From: Bartonella elizabethae F9251 = ATCC 49927
GTDB lineage: Bacteria > Pseudomonadota > Alphaproteobacteria > Rhizobiales > Rhizobiaceae
NCBI RefSeq assembly: GCF_000518165.1
Contig: NZ_JADB01000002.1
Location: 202,571 to 266,570 of the forward strand
Reading direction: 5' to 3'
Length of the DNA stretch: 64,000 bases
Made by a program: the position numbers and the translations under genes. A model generated the notes under the pieces. It worked only from the letters and a program-made list of their open reading frames with translations, ran no database searches and had not been told where the DNA came from. Of this stretch, positions 45,336-54,497 are shown one piece after another (positions within the stretch are counted from its first letter, which is position 1; each line of letters opens with the position of its first letter).

Positions 45336-46257
45336 TTCGTCATGTCACAGATTTATCATTTTACCGCTAGCAATAACACGTACGTTGCTCGATTTTGTGA
45401 AAATCCTTAAAGCACCTTTTAAAGCAGTGAAAAGTTCAAAACCTTTTATGGAGGGAAACACCCATGATGATTTTTGAAAAAAACATCTACATGCCCCCGT
45501 ATTTCATTTGATATCAGTATGCATCAACTTTGGCAGAGATACAATCTAGGCTCATAGTGTTAGAAATGTAGTATGGTCATAGTCAATTCATAGCCGACAC
45601 AGTATACATTTTATCGCGTTTTGTGGATATCGTAATACTGTGAATAACAAAACATAAACGTATGTTTGAATTGGCATAATATGCACTAATTCCTTTTATT
45701 AATGTCCTTATAGATGATACACATCCTTACCAAATTCTAGCAGATATATAAACCTATGAGGAACATCGAGAGCCAATGATTGACAAAATAGTTGCACAGA
45801 TGGGAGATGAAAATAATAAAGTGCTCCATTCATTGATTAAAGCTGTGGCTCTTTTTTATTTTCATTTGCGTATGGCCATTTCAACGGGCAGTAAATCGCA
45901 AGAAAAATTTATACATTGGGTACGTGAATGGGGGCACATCTTATGCATAATCCGCAAAAAACAGCTCAAGATACTGATTTGTATTATAACCGATGTGGGT
46001 GTCTCCATGGGGCAAGAATTTTGTGCGCGCAGTCATTCTATTTTCAGTTTTATCAAGACAAGGAAGCTCTCATGAAATGAGCAAAACTTAATGTTCTTTT
46101 TATGCATTGTCTTTCTGCTCGTCATTGTGAAGGAGTTGCCGATACTATGATTGATGAACGGCATTCAGTTGTTTTTGATGAAGCTGAAAATCGTCTTCAT
46201 ACTCAAAAAGCAATCCTTTCTTGGTATTTACAAGATGCGTTTTTCTCTCCACAATAG
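45336..46257 (+). pseudogene. argF: ornithine carbamoyltransferase, decayed
   Basis: Pieces of ArgF can be read in order but in different frames. Near 45340 HVTDLS (HFxDLS in ArgF). At about 45460-45530 MIFEK, then in another frame STCPRISFDISMHQL (STRTRxSFD). Then IADTVYILSRFVDIV near 45590-45640, DDTHPYQILADI and TYEEHREPM near 45715-45775, QMGDENNKVLHSLIKA (45800-45845), VSMGQE near 46000, HCLSARH near 46105, and [20 protein letters not shown] down to the stop at 46255-46257. Several stops and frameshifts separate them. It lies between argD and hslO, the position of argF in related genomes. The 99-codon frame at 45776-46075 is a fragment of it, not a separate gene. Confidence 0.93.
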
Positions 46258-46292
46258 CCTCTCTACAACAAAGTATAATAAAAGGTAAAGTC

Positions 46293-47288
46293 ATGCATGA
46301 ACAAGCTAAAGATGAAGCTTCTCTCAACAATACCTCCTTGCATGAAGATGATTATGTTATTCCCTTTCAAGTTGAAGAACTTGATATCCGTGGACGTGTT
46401 GTACAAATTGGGAAAACTTTAAATTCTATTCTTAACAGACATCAATATCCTGAACCAGTTTCTTATCTTCTGGCAGAAGCTTTACTTTTAACTGTCCTAC
46501 TTGGAACTTCTCTCAAGCTTACGGGAAAATTTATTGTACAAACCCATTCAGATGGACCAGTTAATATGCTGGTGTGCGATTTTTCACCTCCTTCCAGTTT
46601 ACGGGGATACGCTCGCTTTGATAAAGAACAGCTTAAACAAGCCATAGATAATGATCAAATCTCTTCAGAAAGACTTTTAGGAAAGGGCACTTTAGCTCTC
46701 ACGATTGATCAAGGTCCCCACATGCAACCCTATCAAGGGATAGTAGCATTAGATGGATCCAATTTACAAGAAGCTGCTCGTACCTATTTTGATCAATCAG
46801 AGCAAATTCCTACCGATATCCGTTTGGCTGTTGCTATATTAATCAATCGTGACAACCAAGGAAAACAACAGAAAAGCTGGCGAGCTGGAGGTATTTTGAC
46901 TCAATTTTTACCTCAAGCATCGTCCCATCATCAAAAGCGAGAAGAAACAAAAACCAAAACCCAATTAGATAACCAATGGCAAGAAGCTAAAATACTCATG
47001 GCAACGATTGAAAGTTCAGAATTAACAGATCCCCAAGTCGGGAGTAAACAGCTCTTATTCCGTCTTTTTCATGAACAAGGTGTGAGAGTTTTTAATCCTT
47101 TTTCTCTTGTTGATCAATGTTCTTGTTCGCGTGAAAAAATCAAAGGAATCCTAGAAGGTTTTCCAATTGATGAACGCAATAAAATGGTTGAAAATAAACA
47201 TATTTCAGTGACATGTGAATTTTGCTCGAAAACCTATCGCTTTACACCGCAAGAATTTTTGGAAGAAAATGGAGAATCAACTTCATAA
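46293..47288 (+). CDS. hslO: redox-regulated chaperone Hsp33
   Basis: Hsp33 is a zinc-containing chaperone activated by oxidative stress plus unfolding. The 331-residue protein has the N-terminal core (~20-260, with TGKFIVQTHSDGPVNMLVCD and GKGTLALTIDQGPHMQPYQG) and the C-terminal zinc switch with CSCSREK (CXC, ~285-287) and CEFCSKTY (CXXC, ~318-321), so all four redox Cys are present. I start at the ATG at 46293 after AAAGG; the frame is open from 46221 but upstream overlaps the argF remnant. It follows argF as in related genomes. Confidence 0.94.
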   Translation: MHEQAKDEASLNNTSLHEDDYVIPFQVEELDIRGRVVQIGKTLNSILNRHQYPEPVSYLLAEALLLTVLLGTSLKLTGKFIVQTHSDGPVNMLVCDFSPPSSLRGYARFDKEQLKQAIDNDQISSERLLGKGTLALTIDQGPHMQPYQGIVALDGSNLQEAARTYFDQSEQIPTDIRLAVAILINRDNQGKQQKSWRAGGILTQFLPQASSHHQKREETKTKTQLDNQWQEAKILMATIESSELTDPQVGSKQLLFRLFHEQGVRVFNPFSLVDQCSCSREKIKGILEGFPIDERNKMVENKHISVTCEFCSKTYRFTPQEFLEENGESTS

Positions 47289-47995
47289 AAATGATGATTG
47301 CAACAAAAGCTCATTTTATTCGCGTTATAAAAACTTAAAGCATAAGCTCATATGAACCTCTTGAATATTTTTTAGCATTTTTCGGTGTATGCCAATGGTC
47401 TTTCTGTTGAAATCACTATTCACTCGAGATTCTTTTTAAAAAAGAGTGCCCTGTAAAAGCTGCTTTCTTCTCTCGAAAGGGCTTCTTTTTGACTATAGTC
47501 ATATTTTCTTACTCGAATTTGTCTTACTTAAGAATCAAAAAAGACCATTGGTTATGATCATAAGAGAAATTATCGAGAAAATAAGAACCTATAAATCAAA
47601 GAATCAATATGAACCTTATAAAATTCTTACAAATAAAGAGCGCTCGGGGAATAAATATAACAATGACACTATGAAAAAATGGATTTCTTATTCTCAAAGA
47701 TGAGAATAGTGAGGAATACCTCTCATAACAATGTGTATTTTAAATAAAAAGGGCTCTATAAACAAAACGGCGTGCATAGAGCGATAAAACTTTGTCTTCT
47801 TACAAACCTGCATTCTTTTATTTTCAATTTAAAACATTGTTCATTATACTTATATTAAAAAAATGCACAAAAAGGCATTTTTATTCTTTTCTTAGCTTTT
47901 TTTCTTGATTCAACATAAAAAGATTTGAAAAAAATCTCATAATATTCGGTTTTTTCATTGAATAGAGAGAAATGGTAAATCAATACTTTTATATT
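47289..47995. other. intergenic, no convincing gene
   Basis: About 700 AT-rich bases separate hslO from the end of ccmG. A frame at 47446-47703 (85 codons, GTG start) has no family features and a composition typical of AT-rich chance frames, so I do not call it. A 7-bp hairpin GCTCTAT/ATAGAGC near 47752-47783 has no T run. Confidence 0.4.
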
Positions 47996-48589
47996 TTATT
48001 TTTCTTTTGTCATAATTGCTTGTTCAATTTTTGGGAGAATTTTTTTTTGATAAATTTGCCATGTTAAGGGGCCAACATGTTTGGCAATAATGATGCTCTC
48101 TTTATTTAAGAGAAAGGTTTCTGGTGGTCCATATACCCCCCAGTCAATGGCTGTATATCCTGAAACATCAAAGCCAATCAATTTAAAAGGATGACCAAAA
48201 TGATTTAAAAAGTGCAGGGCGTTTGCTTTGTTATCCTTATAATTAATACCAATTAGATCAAAACGTTTATCTTGTGCAATTTTCATAAGAAGAGGATGCT
48301 CTTCGCGACAGGGTAAACACCAAGAACTCCAAAAATTGATCAATGTGACACGTCCTTTAAACTGTTTTGAATGAAGATAACCCGCCTGATCAAGAAGAGG
48401 AAGATGCGTATTGGGGGCAGGTTTTCCAGCCAACACATTTGGGAGAAGAAAAGAATCTTTGGGGTATTTTTTATCCATAAAGTTGAAAAAAAACATCATG
48501 AGGAGAAGAAAAAGCACAAATGGTCCCAAAAGAATAAATAAAACAGGCAAAGATATATTTTTTTTAAGTTTTGGAGGGATGTTCTTCAT
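47996..48589 (-). CDS. ccmG: thiol:disulfide interchange protein CcmG (DsbE)
   Basis: CcmG is the membrane-tethered periplasmic thioredoxin that reduces apocytochrome c before haem attachment. The 197-residue protein has an N-terminal anchor at about 12-36 (LPVLFILLGPFVLFLLLMMF), then a thioredoxin-like fold with active site WSSWCLPCREEHP (~92-104) and the conserved GVYGPPETFLL (~150-160), whose cis-Pro region matches CcmG. It overlaps ccmD by 26 bases. It is the last gene of ccmABCDG. Confidence 0.94.
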   Translation of the reverse strand: MKNIPPKLKKNISLPVLFILLGPFVLFLLLMMFFFNFMDKKYPKDSFLLPNVLAGKPAPNTHLPLLDQAGYLHSKQFKGRVTLINFWSSWCLPCREEHPLLMKIAQDKRFDLIGINYKDNKANALHFLNHFGHPFKLIGFDVSGYTAIDWGVYGPPETFLLNKESIIIAKHVGPLTWQIYQKKILPKIEQAIMTKEK

Positions 48590-48815
48590 TGTATTTTTCT
48601 TTTTGTGATCGTTCTTTTTTGTTCAATTGTTGGAGAATTTTTTTTTGGTAGAAGGCTTTGCAAAGAATATAGCCAATAAGACAGAGTAGGGATATTGCAG
48701 AAAGCATATAGCTTAAAAATACAATTTGCTGGTGTTTAAGGGTACCAAGGAAAAAATCAATTTTCAAAGATAGATTTCCTAAAAGTTCGCTGTGGATGCC
48801 ATTTAGGTCGAGCAT
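48564..48815 (-). CDS. ccmD: haem exporter protein CcmD
   Basis: CcmD is a small membrane protein that helps release holo-CcmE from the CcmABC complex. The 83-residue protein has one hydrophobic segment (IVFLSYMLSAISLLCLIGYI, ~31-50) and a Lys-rich, charged cytoplasmic tail. Size, topology and position between ccmC and ccmG support the name more than sequence identity does. It overlaps ccmC by 13 bases and ccmG by 26. Confidence 0.8.
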   Translation of the reverse strand: MLDLNGIHSELLGNLSLKIDFFLGTLKHQQIVFLSYMLSAISLLCLIGYILCKAFYQKKILQQLNKKERSQKEKYNEEHPSKT

Positions 48816-49591
48816 GATGAAGAGTCCTGTTGTTGTGCACGACGGGATTTTTTAATTTGAAGTATTTTGATATAACGGTTATTGATTTCATTTCGCATAG
48901 CCATCAAATAGAGCGCAATAAACATAAAGACGAAACAAAATAACATGGTTATAAGGGGCCATAGCATAGCACTATCGATAGTTGGTCCTCCAGCACGTAA
49001 CAAGGAGGCTGGTTGGTGCAGTGTATTCCACCACTTAACGGAAAACTTAATAATAGGGATATTAACAAAACCAACAAGGGTAAGAATTGCAGTCGCGCGA
49101 GCGGCTTTTACTTGGTTGTCAAAAGCACGTCCAAGCAGGATAATGGCAAGGTAGATAAAAAGCAGAATTAAAACCGATGTTAACCGTGCATCCCATACCC
49201 ACCATGTTCCCCAGGTAGGGCGTCCCCAAAGTGCTCCTGTCATGAGAGCCAAGGCAGTAAAAATTGCTCCTATGGGTGCCCCGCATTTGAGAGCCACATC
49301 AGCAAGATGATATTTCCAAATCAAATTTCCCAATGCTGCTGCACTCATCGTTATATAACAGAATGTAGACAACCACGCAAAAGGGACATGGAGATACATA
49401 ATCTTAACAGTCATACCCTGTTGATAGTCATCTGGTGAATAGATCACTAGAATAAGTCCTAGGATAAGCAGACATAACGTTATGCTGGCGAGCCATGGTA
49501 AAATGATTTTACTTATTTTCATAAAACGGGAAAAACTTATAGGAAGTGACCTCATTTTATATGTGTGCGATAGTTCATTCATAAAATTCAT
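48803..49591 (-). CDS. ccmC: haem exporter/transfer protein CcmC
   Basis: CcmC presents haem to CcmE in cytochrome c maturation. The protein has about six membrane helices and the tryptophan-rich haem-binding signature WGTWWVWDARLTS near residues 120-132, flanked by His in MYLHVPFAWLS and in a later loop (NTLHQPASLL). The frame begins with a TTG at 49618; I prefer the ATG at 49589-49591 (262 residues), though the ATG at 49582 is also possible and no Shine-Dalgarno settles it. It follows ccmB closely. Confidence 0.92.
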   Translation of the reverse strand: MNFMNELSHTYKMRSLPISFSRFMKISKIILPWLASITLCLLILGLILVIYSPDDYQQGMTVKIMYLHVPFAWLSTFCYITMSAAALGNLIWKYHLADVALKCGAPIGAIFTALALMTGALWGRPTWGTWWVWDARLTSVLILLFIYLAIILLGRAFDNQVKAARATAILTLVGFVNIPIIKFSVKWWNTLHQPASLLRAGGPTIDSAMLWPLITMLFCFVFMFIALYLMAMRNEINNRYIKILQIKKSRRAQQQDSSSCST

Positions 49592-49628
49592 AATAGGCAG
49601 AGTTTTTCTATGCGGCAATCATCTTTTA

Positions 49629-50294
49629 TTATTCGGATAAAAGCTTGAGTGTTAAAGCGGCAACAAAAGAGCTAAAGAGACTCAAAAACAGTGAAAAAGC
49701 GCTAAGAAGAGCTAAAGAAGTGAGAAACGAAGCATTTGGATTTGTTGGCGCTGTGGCAGCTGAAACGCCAAAAATCATGATTGGAATGATCCACGGCAAG
49801 ATAATGATGAAAATGAGAAGCGTGCTATGCAACAATGAGCTTGCAAGTGCTGCTCCTATGGCGCCAATAAAAATAATAGCTGGTGTTCCACATAAAAGGG
49901 TAAGTATTGTTGTAAAAGTTATCGTAACGTCTAAGTGGAGCATGAGGGCTAAAATAGGCGTGGTAAAAATGAGAGGAAGCATCGTTCCTACCCAATGGGC
50001 GATGCATTTTGTAAAGACAATCAATGTAAAACTTTGTCTTTGTCCTGCAAGGATAAATTGGTCGAGATTGCCATCATCGCGATCGATTTGAAAAAGTTTG
50101 TTCAGATTAAGGAGTCCTGCGAGAAGAGCACCAAACCAAAGTATTCCTGGTCCTATTTGTGCAAGAATTTTTGGATCTGGACCAATGGCAAAGGGAGTTA
50201 TGACCACAACAGCGATGAAAAACAATAGTCCTGTGAGCGAACAGGCTTGTGGCGCTAATAATAGTTTAAGATCACGCCAGAACAGTGCTTTCAT
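49629..50294 (-). CDS. ccmB: haem exporter protein CcmB
   Basis: CcmB is the membrane partner of the CcmA ATPase in the CcmABCD complex that releases holo-CcmE. The 221-residue protein has about six hydrophobic segments and the family start ALFWRDLKLLLAPQACSLTG with a later GLLNLNKLFQIDRDDGNLDQ. It follows ccmA after 11 bases and ccmC lies beyond it on the same strand. Confidence 0.94.
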   Translation of the reverse strand: MKALFWRDLKLLLAPQACSLTGLLFFIAVVVITPFAIGPDPKILAQIGPGILWFGALLAGLLNLNKLFQIDRDDGNLDQFILAGQRQSFTLIVFTKCIAHWVGTMLPLIFTTPILALMLHLDVTITFTTILTLLCGTPAIIFIGAIGAALASSLLHSTLLIFIIILPWIIPIMIFGVSAATAPTNPNASFLTSLALLSAFSLFLSLFSSFVAALTLKLLSE

Positions 50295-50305
50295 TTTATT
50301 CTCTC

Positions 50306-50917
50306 CTAGAGAGGTAAAAATTTTTCCAGAGCGATTGTATGGTTTTCTGGAATACCTAAGGAATTATGGGTTGCGGCGATAATCATACCCGCTTGATTAA
50401 GATGGCGCTGAAAAATACGAGCAAGGCGTTTTTGAGCATGGCTATCAAGTCCTGATATTGGTTCATCTAAAATCCAAATAGGGCGATAGGAGAGCAAAAG
50501 ACGAGCAAGAGCGACACGCCTTTTTTGTCCAGTTGACAGCGTGTTAAAGGGTAAATATTCAAGATCAGAAAGACCAATATCGGCAAGGGCTTCATAAGGT
50601 GAGTACAAAGGTTGTCCATAAAACTCTGCCCAAAATTGCAAATTCTCAATGACAGATAGAGGAGGTTTCATGGCATTTTGAGACCCGAGATAATGGCACG
50701 CAGTGGCAACAGGGTATCTTTGTTCATCATCTTTAAGTATGACATGGCCTTCAGCAGCTTCAAGAAGGCCGACAATGATTCGCAGTAATGTAGATTTTCC
50801 GATACCGTTTGGTCCTGTGATTGTCATCAGTTGCTGTGGAAATAAACAAAAAGAAAGATCTTTGAACAGAATTTCTCCGTTTCTGTAAGCTGCTAAATCT
50901 TTGCCTGATAATACCAT
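50306..50917 (-). CDS. ccmA: haem exporter ATP-binding protein CcmA
   Basis: CcmA is the ATPase of cytochrome c maturation system I, 203 residues. It shows Walker A GPNGIGKSTLL (~34-44), the signature LSTGQKRRVALARLLL (~126-141; TGQ rather than SGGQ, as usual in CcmA), Walker B IWILDEPISGLD (~146-157) and the switch His in ATHNSL. It is the first gene of ccmABCDG. A TATAAT-like -10 lies at 50956-50961 on its strand, and the palindrome at 50995-51020 lies further upstream, shared with acnA. Confidence 0.95.
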   Translation of the reverse strand: MVLSGKDLAAYRNGEILFKDLSFCLFPQQLMTITGPNGIGKSTLLRIIVGLLEAAEGHVILKDDEQRYPVATACHYLGSQNAMKPPLSVIENLQFWAEFYGQPLYSPYEALADIGLSDLEYLPFNTLSTGQKRRVALARLLLSYRPIWILDEPISGLDSHAQKRLARIFQRHLNQAGMIIAATHNSLGIPENHTIALEKFLPL

Positions 50918-50955
50918 GTGATTACCTATTTTTATATTTTCCTATTCTTTATTGC

Positions 50956-50961
50956 ATTATA
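50956..50961 (-). promoter_or_regulatory. candidate -10 element of ccmA
   Basis: TATAAT on the complement, 39 bases before the ccmA start. No good -35 at normal spacing is visible (a TTGCAT lies 21 bases further up), so an activator or an extended arrangement is possible. Confidence 0.35.
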
Positions 50962-50994
50962 GAATAAAAAAACATGTTTTTTATGCAATTGTCC

Positions 50995-51020
50995 CTAGAA
51001 TAGTTCTAGAAATAGTTCTA
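50995..51020. promoter_or_regulatory. palindromic Irr-box-like (ICE) operator between ccmA and acnA
   Basis: CTAGAATAGTTCTAG (50995-51009) is a perfect inverted repeat, TAGAA-N3-TTCTA at its core. A second, overlapping TAGAA-N4-TTCTA follows at 51007-51020. The Rhizobiales iron-control element of Irr has, from memory, TTTAGAA-N3-TTCTAAA, so the core matches. It lies in the only region shared by the divergent ccmABCDG and acnA, both iron or haem functions. No binding was tested. Confidence 0.5.
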
Positions 51021-51212
51021 TAAGGGAGGCGTTACATCAAGATCTGGTGTAGAATGGTTTTTGGCGCTAATTTCCGCATTTACCTATGAAAGGTGGAGGG
51101 GGAAATGGATGGCGGAGGTAATTGCGTCTGCGCTCAAGCTGCGACCTTGACTCGTAGTTTGTGTTGTTCATTCCTGGAAATTGGGTGGTTTATAGTATGA
51201 GGGTGGACAGTC

Positions 51213-53900
51213 ATGACTCACATTGATAGCTTTAATTGTCGCAGAACGTTAAAGGTTGGTGGCAAAGAATATACTTATTATAGCTTAATCGAAGCGGAGA
51301 AGAATGGTCTTGAAGGCATTTCGCGTTTACCGTTTTCGATGAAAGTTATTCTCGAAAATTTATTGCGCTTTGAAGATGGGCGCACAGTTAAAAAAGAAGA
51401 TATCCTCAGTGTTTCTAAGTGGTTAAGCGACAAAGGCAGCGCAGGAGCAGAAATTGCTTACCGTCCTGCACGTGTTCTTATGCAAGACTTTACCGGTGTT
51501 CCGGCAGTTGTTGATCTTTCTGCAATGCGTGATGCTATGGTCAAACTTGGTGGAAACGCTGAAAAAATTAATCCTCTCATCCCCGTTGATCTCGTAATTG
51601 ATCACTCAGTGATTGTTGATGATTTTGGCACTCCCATGGCTTTTAAGGAAAACGTTGAGCATGAATATGAACGCAATGGTGAGCGTTATCGTTTCCTAAA
51701 ATGGGGGCAACAAGCTTTTCAAAATTTTCGTGTTGTTCCTCCAGGAACAGGGATTTGTCATCAGGTTAACCTCGAATATTTAGCACAATGCGTGTGGATG
51801 AAGAATGAAGAGGGGGGGGAGACGGTTTATCCTGATACCTGTGTGGGAACTGATTCGCATACGACGATGGTCAATGGTTTAGGTGTGTTGGGTTGGGGGG
51901 TTGGTGGCATTGAAGCCGAAGCAGCAATGTTAGGCCAACCCGTCTCTATGTTGTTACCTGAAGTGATTGGTTTTCGGCTCACAGGGAAACTTAAAGAAGG
52001 TGTCACAGCCACCGATCTCGTGTTAACGGTGACCCAAATGCTCCGCCAGAAGGGCGTTGTTGGTAAATTTGTTGAATTTTTTGGCCCTGGTTTGGAGCAT
52101 ATGACGCTTGCTGATCGGGCGACGATTGGGAATATGGCACCTGAATATGGAGCAACCTGTGGCTTTTTTCCAATTGATAAGGAGACAGTGCGTTATCTTA
52201 ACATGACAGGGCGTGATGAAAATCGTATTGCCTTAGTCGAGGCTTACTCCAAAGCGCAAGGGATGTGGCATGACGAAAGGGTGGCTCATCCCGTTTTTAG
52301 CGATACAATTGAATTAGATATGGGAACCGTTGTTCCTTCTATGGCTGGTCCTAAACGTCCGGAAGGGCGTATTGCATTGGAAAATGTTGGACAAGGTTTT
52401 GAGAAGGCATTGGTTGAAGATTATAAGAAAACTTCAGGACAAGATGAGCATTATCCGGTTGAAGGTGAAGAATATACGCTCAGTCACGGTGATGTGGTGA
52501 TCGCTGCGATTACTTCCTGTACAAATACATCAAATCCAAGTGTTCTTATTGCAGCAGGTCTTTTGGCACGAAATGCGGTGGCAAAGGGTCTGAAAAGCAA
52601 ACCATGGGTAAAAACTTCTCTTGCACCTGGTTCACAAGTTGTTGAAGCTTACCTTAAAAATTCAGGTCTGCAAAAAGATTTAGATGCATTAGGATTTAAC
52701 TTAGTAGGGTTTGGATGCACAACATGTATTGGGAATTCTGGTCCTTTGCATCCTGCTATTTCCAAAACGATTAATGACAATGGTGTTATTGCAGCTGCAG
52801 TTCTTTCAGGGAATCGTAATTTTGAAGGGCGTGTCTCTCCTGATGTGCAAGCAAATTATTTAGCTTCACCCCCATTAGTTGTTGCACATGCGCTTGTTGG
52901 GACGGTGTGTAAAGATTTAACCAAAGACCCTCTTGGTAAAGATTTGGATGGTCAACCGATTTATTTGAGAGATATTTGGCCAACTTCTCAAGAAATACAG
53001 GCATTTATCGAAGAAAATGTCACGCGTAAGGTTTTTGCTGAAAAATATGCAGATGTCTTTAAGGGAGATGAAAATTGGCAAAAAGTTCAGATCCCTACAG
53101 GGTCTACCTATTCTTGGGATGAGCAATCCACCTATGTTCGTAATCCACCATATTTCGATGATATGCAGAAAAATCCTGATGTCTTACCAGATATTAAGGA
53201 GGCACGAATTTTAGGTTTGTTTGGTGACAAAATCACGACAGATCATATTTCTCCTGCTGGTTCTATTAAGGCAGCTTCTCCTGCTGGAAAATATTTAATG
53301 GATCATGGCGTTAACGTTGCTGATTTTAATCAATATGGGACGCGCCGTGGGAATCATGAAGTTATGGTTCGTGGGACCTTTGCCAATATTCGTATTCGTA
53401 ATTTCATGTTAGGAGAAAATGGTCGAGAAGGCGGTTATACAGTTCATTATCCATCAACGGTAGAACAAACCATTTATGATGCAGCCATGGCGTATAAACA
53501 AGAAGGTATTCCGCTCGTTGTTTTTGCGGGAATTGAATATGGCAATGGATCATCACGCGATTGGGCCGCCAAGGGGACTAATCTTCTTGGTATCAAAGCG
53601 GTGATTGTACAATCTTTTGAGCGGATTCATCGCTCTAATCTTGTTGGTATGGGTATTGTTCCTTTTGTCTTTGAGGAGGGGCTAAGTTGGAAATCTTTAG
53701 GCTTAAAGGGAGATGAAAAGGTAACGATTGAAGGGATTCATAACTTGAAACCTCGTCAAAAGACAGTGGCGACAATTACTTTTTCTGATGGTACGGTAAA
53801 AACTGTTCCATTATTATGCCGTGTTGATACTGAAGATGAGCTAGATTATTTGCATCATGGTGGAATTTTACAATATGTCTTACGTAAGCTAGCTGTTTAA
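51213..53900 (+). CDS. acnA: aconitate hydratase
   Basis: Aconitase A interconverts citrate and isocitrate in the TCA cycle and in other bacteria doubles as an iron sensor. The 895-residue protein is the usual size. The [4Fe-4S] ligands are in TSCTNTSNPSVL (~436-447) and GFGCTTCIGNSGPL (~500-513); substrate-binding regions include DSHTTMVNGLGVLGWGVGGI and GSSRDWAAKGTNLLGIKAVI near the C-terminal domain. Eight G in a row occur at 51812-51819 within the frame. It diverges from ccmA across a candidate Irr box. Confidence 0.97.
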   Translation: MTHIDSFNCRRTLKVGGKEYTYYSLIEAEKNGLEGISRLPFSMKVILENLLRFEDGRTVKKEDILSVSKWLSDKGSAGAEIAYRPARVLMQDFTGVPAVVDLSAMRDAMVKLGGNAEKINPLIPVDLVIDHSVIVDDFGTPMAFKENVEHEYERNGERYRFLKWGQQAFQNFRVVPPGTGICHQVNLEYLAQCVWMKNEEGGETVYPDTCVGTDSHTTMVNGLGVLGWGVGGIEAEAAMLGQPVSMLLPEVIGFRLTGKLKEGVTATDLVLTVTQMLRQKGVVGKFVEFFGPGLEHMTLADRATIGNMAPEYGATCGFFPIDKETVRYLNMTGRDENRIALVEAYSKAQGMWHDERVAHPVFSDTIELDMGTVVPSMAGPKRPEGRIALENVGQGFEKALVEDYKKTSGQDEHYPVEGEEYTLSHGDVVIAAITSCTNTSNPSVLIAAGLLARNAVAKGLKSKPWVKTSLAPGSQVVEAYLKNSGLQKDLDALGFNLVGFGCTTCIGNSGPLHPAISKTINDNGVIAAAVLSGNRNFEGRVSPDVQANYLASPPLVVAHALVGTVCKDLTKDPLGKDLDGQPIYLRDIWPTSQEIQAFIEENVTRKVFAEKYADVFKGDENWQKVQIPTGSTYSWDEQSTYVRNPPYFDDMQKNPDVLPDIKEARILGLFGDKITTDHISPAGSIKAASPAGKYLMDHGVNVADFNQYGTRRGNHEVMVRGTFANIRIRNFMLGENGREGGYTVHYPSTVEQTIYDAAMAYKQEGIPLVVFAGIEYGNGSSRDWAAKGTNLLGIKAVIVQSFERIHRSNLVGMGIVPFVFEEGLSWKSLGLKGDEKVTIEGIHNLKPRQKTVATITFSDGTVKTVPLLCRVDTEDELDYLHHGGILQYVLRKLAV

Positions 53901-54141
53901 ATGCCTTTGTTCGTTGAGGAATATCTTTAAACGGTTAAGCTATAAAGTTGCGGATCAAAGAATTTGGCTTCGTTTTTTATGTCTGTCTTTGAAAATTTAA
54001 TTGACGTTGGCTTTGACATTGCGCTATAAGCCACATGAGTTATAGGCAGCTTTATAGTTTTGCTTGGGTTAGGTTTGTTTACATTGGTAGAGTCGTTATC
54101 GAGACTCATTTTACCAAGGTGTTGAAAGAGAGATTATATTT

Positions 54142-54408
54142 ATGGCGAATACACCTTCTGCTCGAAAAGCGGTGCGCAAGGTTGCAGCACGCACACAGGT
54201 TAATAGGGCCCGCCGTTCACGCGTTCGTACTTTTATGCGTAAGTTTGATGATGCTTTAGCAGGGGGCGATAAAGCATCTGCAGAAATTGCATTTAAGAAT
54301 TTTGAGCCTGAGATTATGCGTGCGGTTTCTAAAGGCGTTTTTCATAAAAATACTGCTGCGAGGAAAGTGTCACGTTTAGCGAAGCGTTTAAAGGCTCTCA
54401 ACGTTTAA
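54142..54408 (+). CDS. rpsT: 30S ribosomal protein S20
   Basis: S20 is a small-subunit protein that helps assemble the 5' domain of 16S rRNA. The 88-residue protein is strongly basic: [20 protein letters not shown] followed by [19 protein letters not shown], and a C-terminal [19 protein letters not shown]. It lies before dnaA, as in related Hyphomicrobiales, and is followed by a strong terminator. In several bacteria S20 represses its own translation. Confidence 0.97.
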   Translation: MANTPSARKAVRKVAARTQVNRARRSRVRTFMRKFDDALAGGDKASAEIAFKNFEPEIMRAVSKGVFHKNTAARKVSRLAKRLKALNV

Positions 54409-54432
54409 ACTTTTTCTATTTTATTAAGAAAC

Positions 54433-54463
54433 AAGCCGGTATCCGTAAGGGTGCTGGCTTTTT
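54433..54463 (+). terminator. terminator of rpsT
   Basis: AAGCCGGTATCC pairs with GGGTGCTGGCTT (two G-U pairs) around a GTAA loop, followed by TTTTTGTTT, 25 bases after the rpsT stop. Confidence 0.8.
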
Positions 54464-54497
54464 GTTTATTGTTTCAAAGAGTTTCTATTGAAAACAA

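Noticed and set aside
45776..46075. 99-codon frame as an independent gene
   Set aside because: Its sequence is a frame-shifted internal piece of argF (QMGDENNKVLHSL, VSMGQE), so it belongs to the pseudogene.
47446..47703. 85-codon frame with GTG start after hslO
   Set aside because: No family features, no good ribosome binding site, and composition like chance frames in AT-rich DNA.
49645..50091. 148-codon frame opposite ccmB
   Set aside because: Antisense shadow of an intact, recognisable gene; sequence is repetitive Lys/Met/Ile without features.
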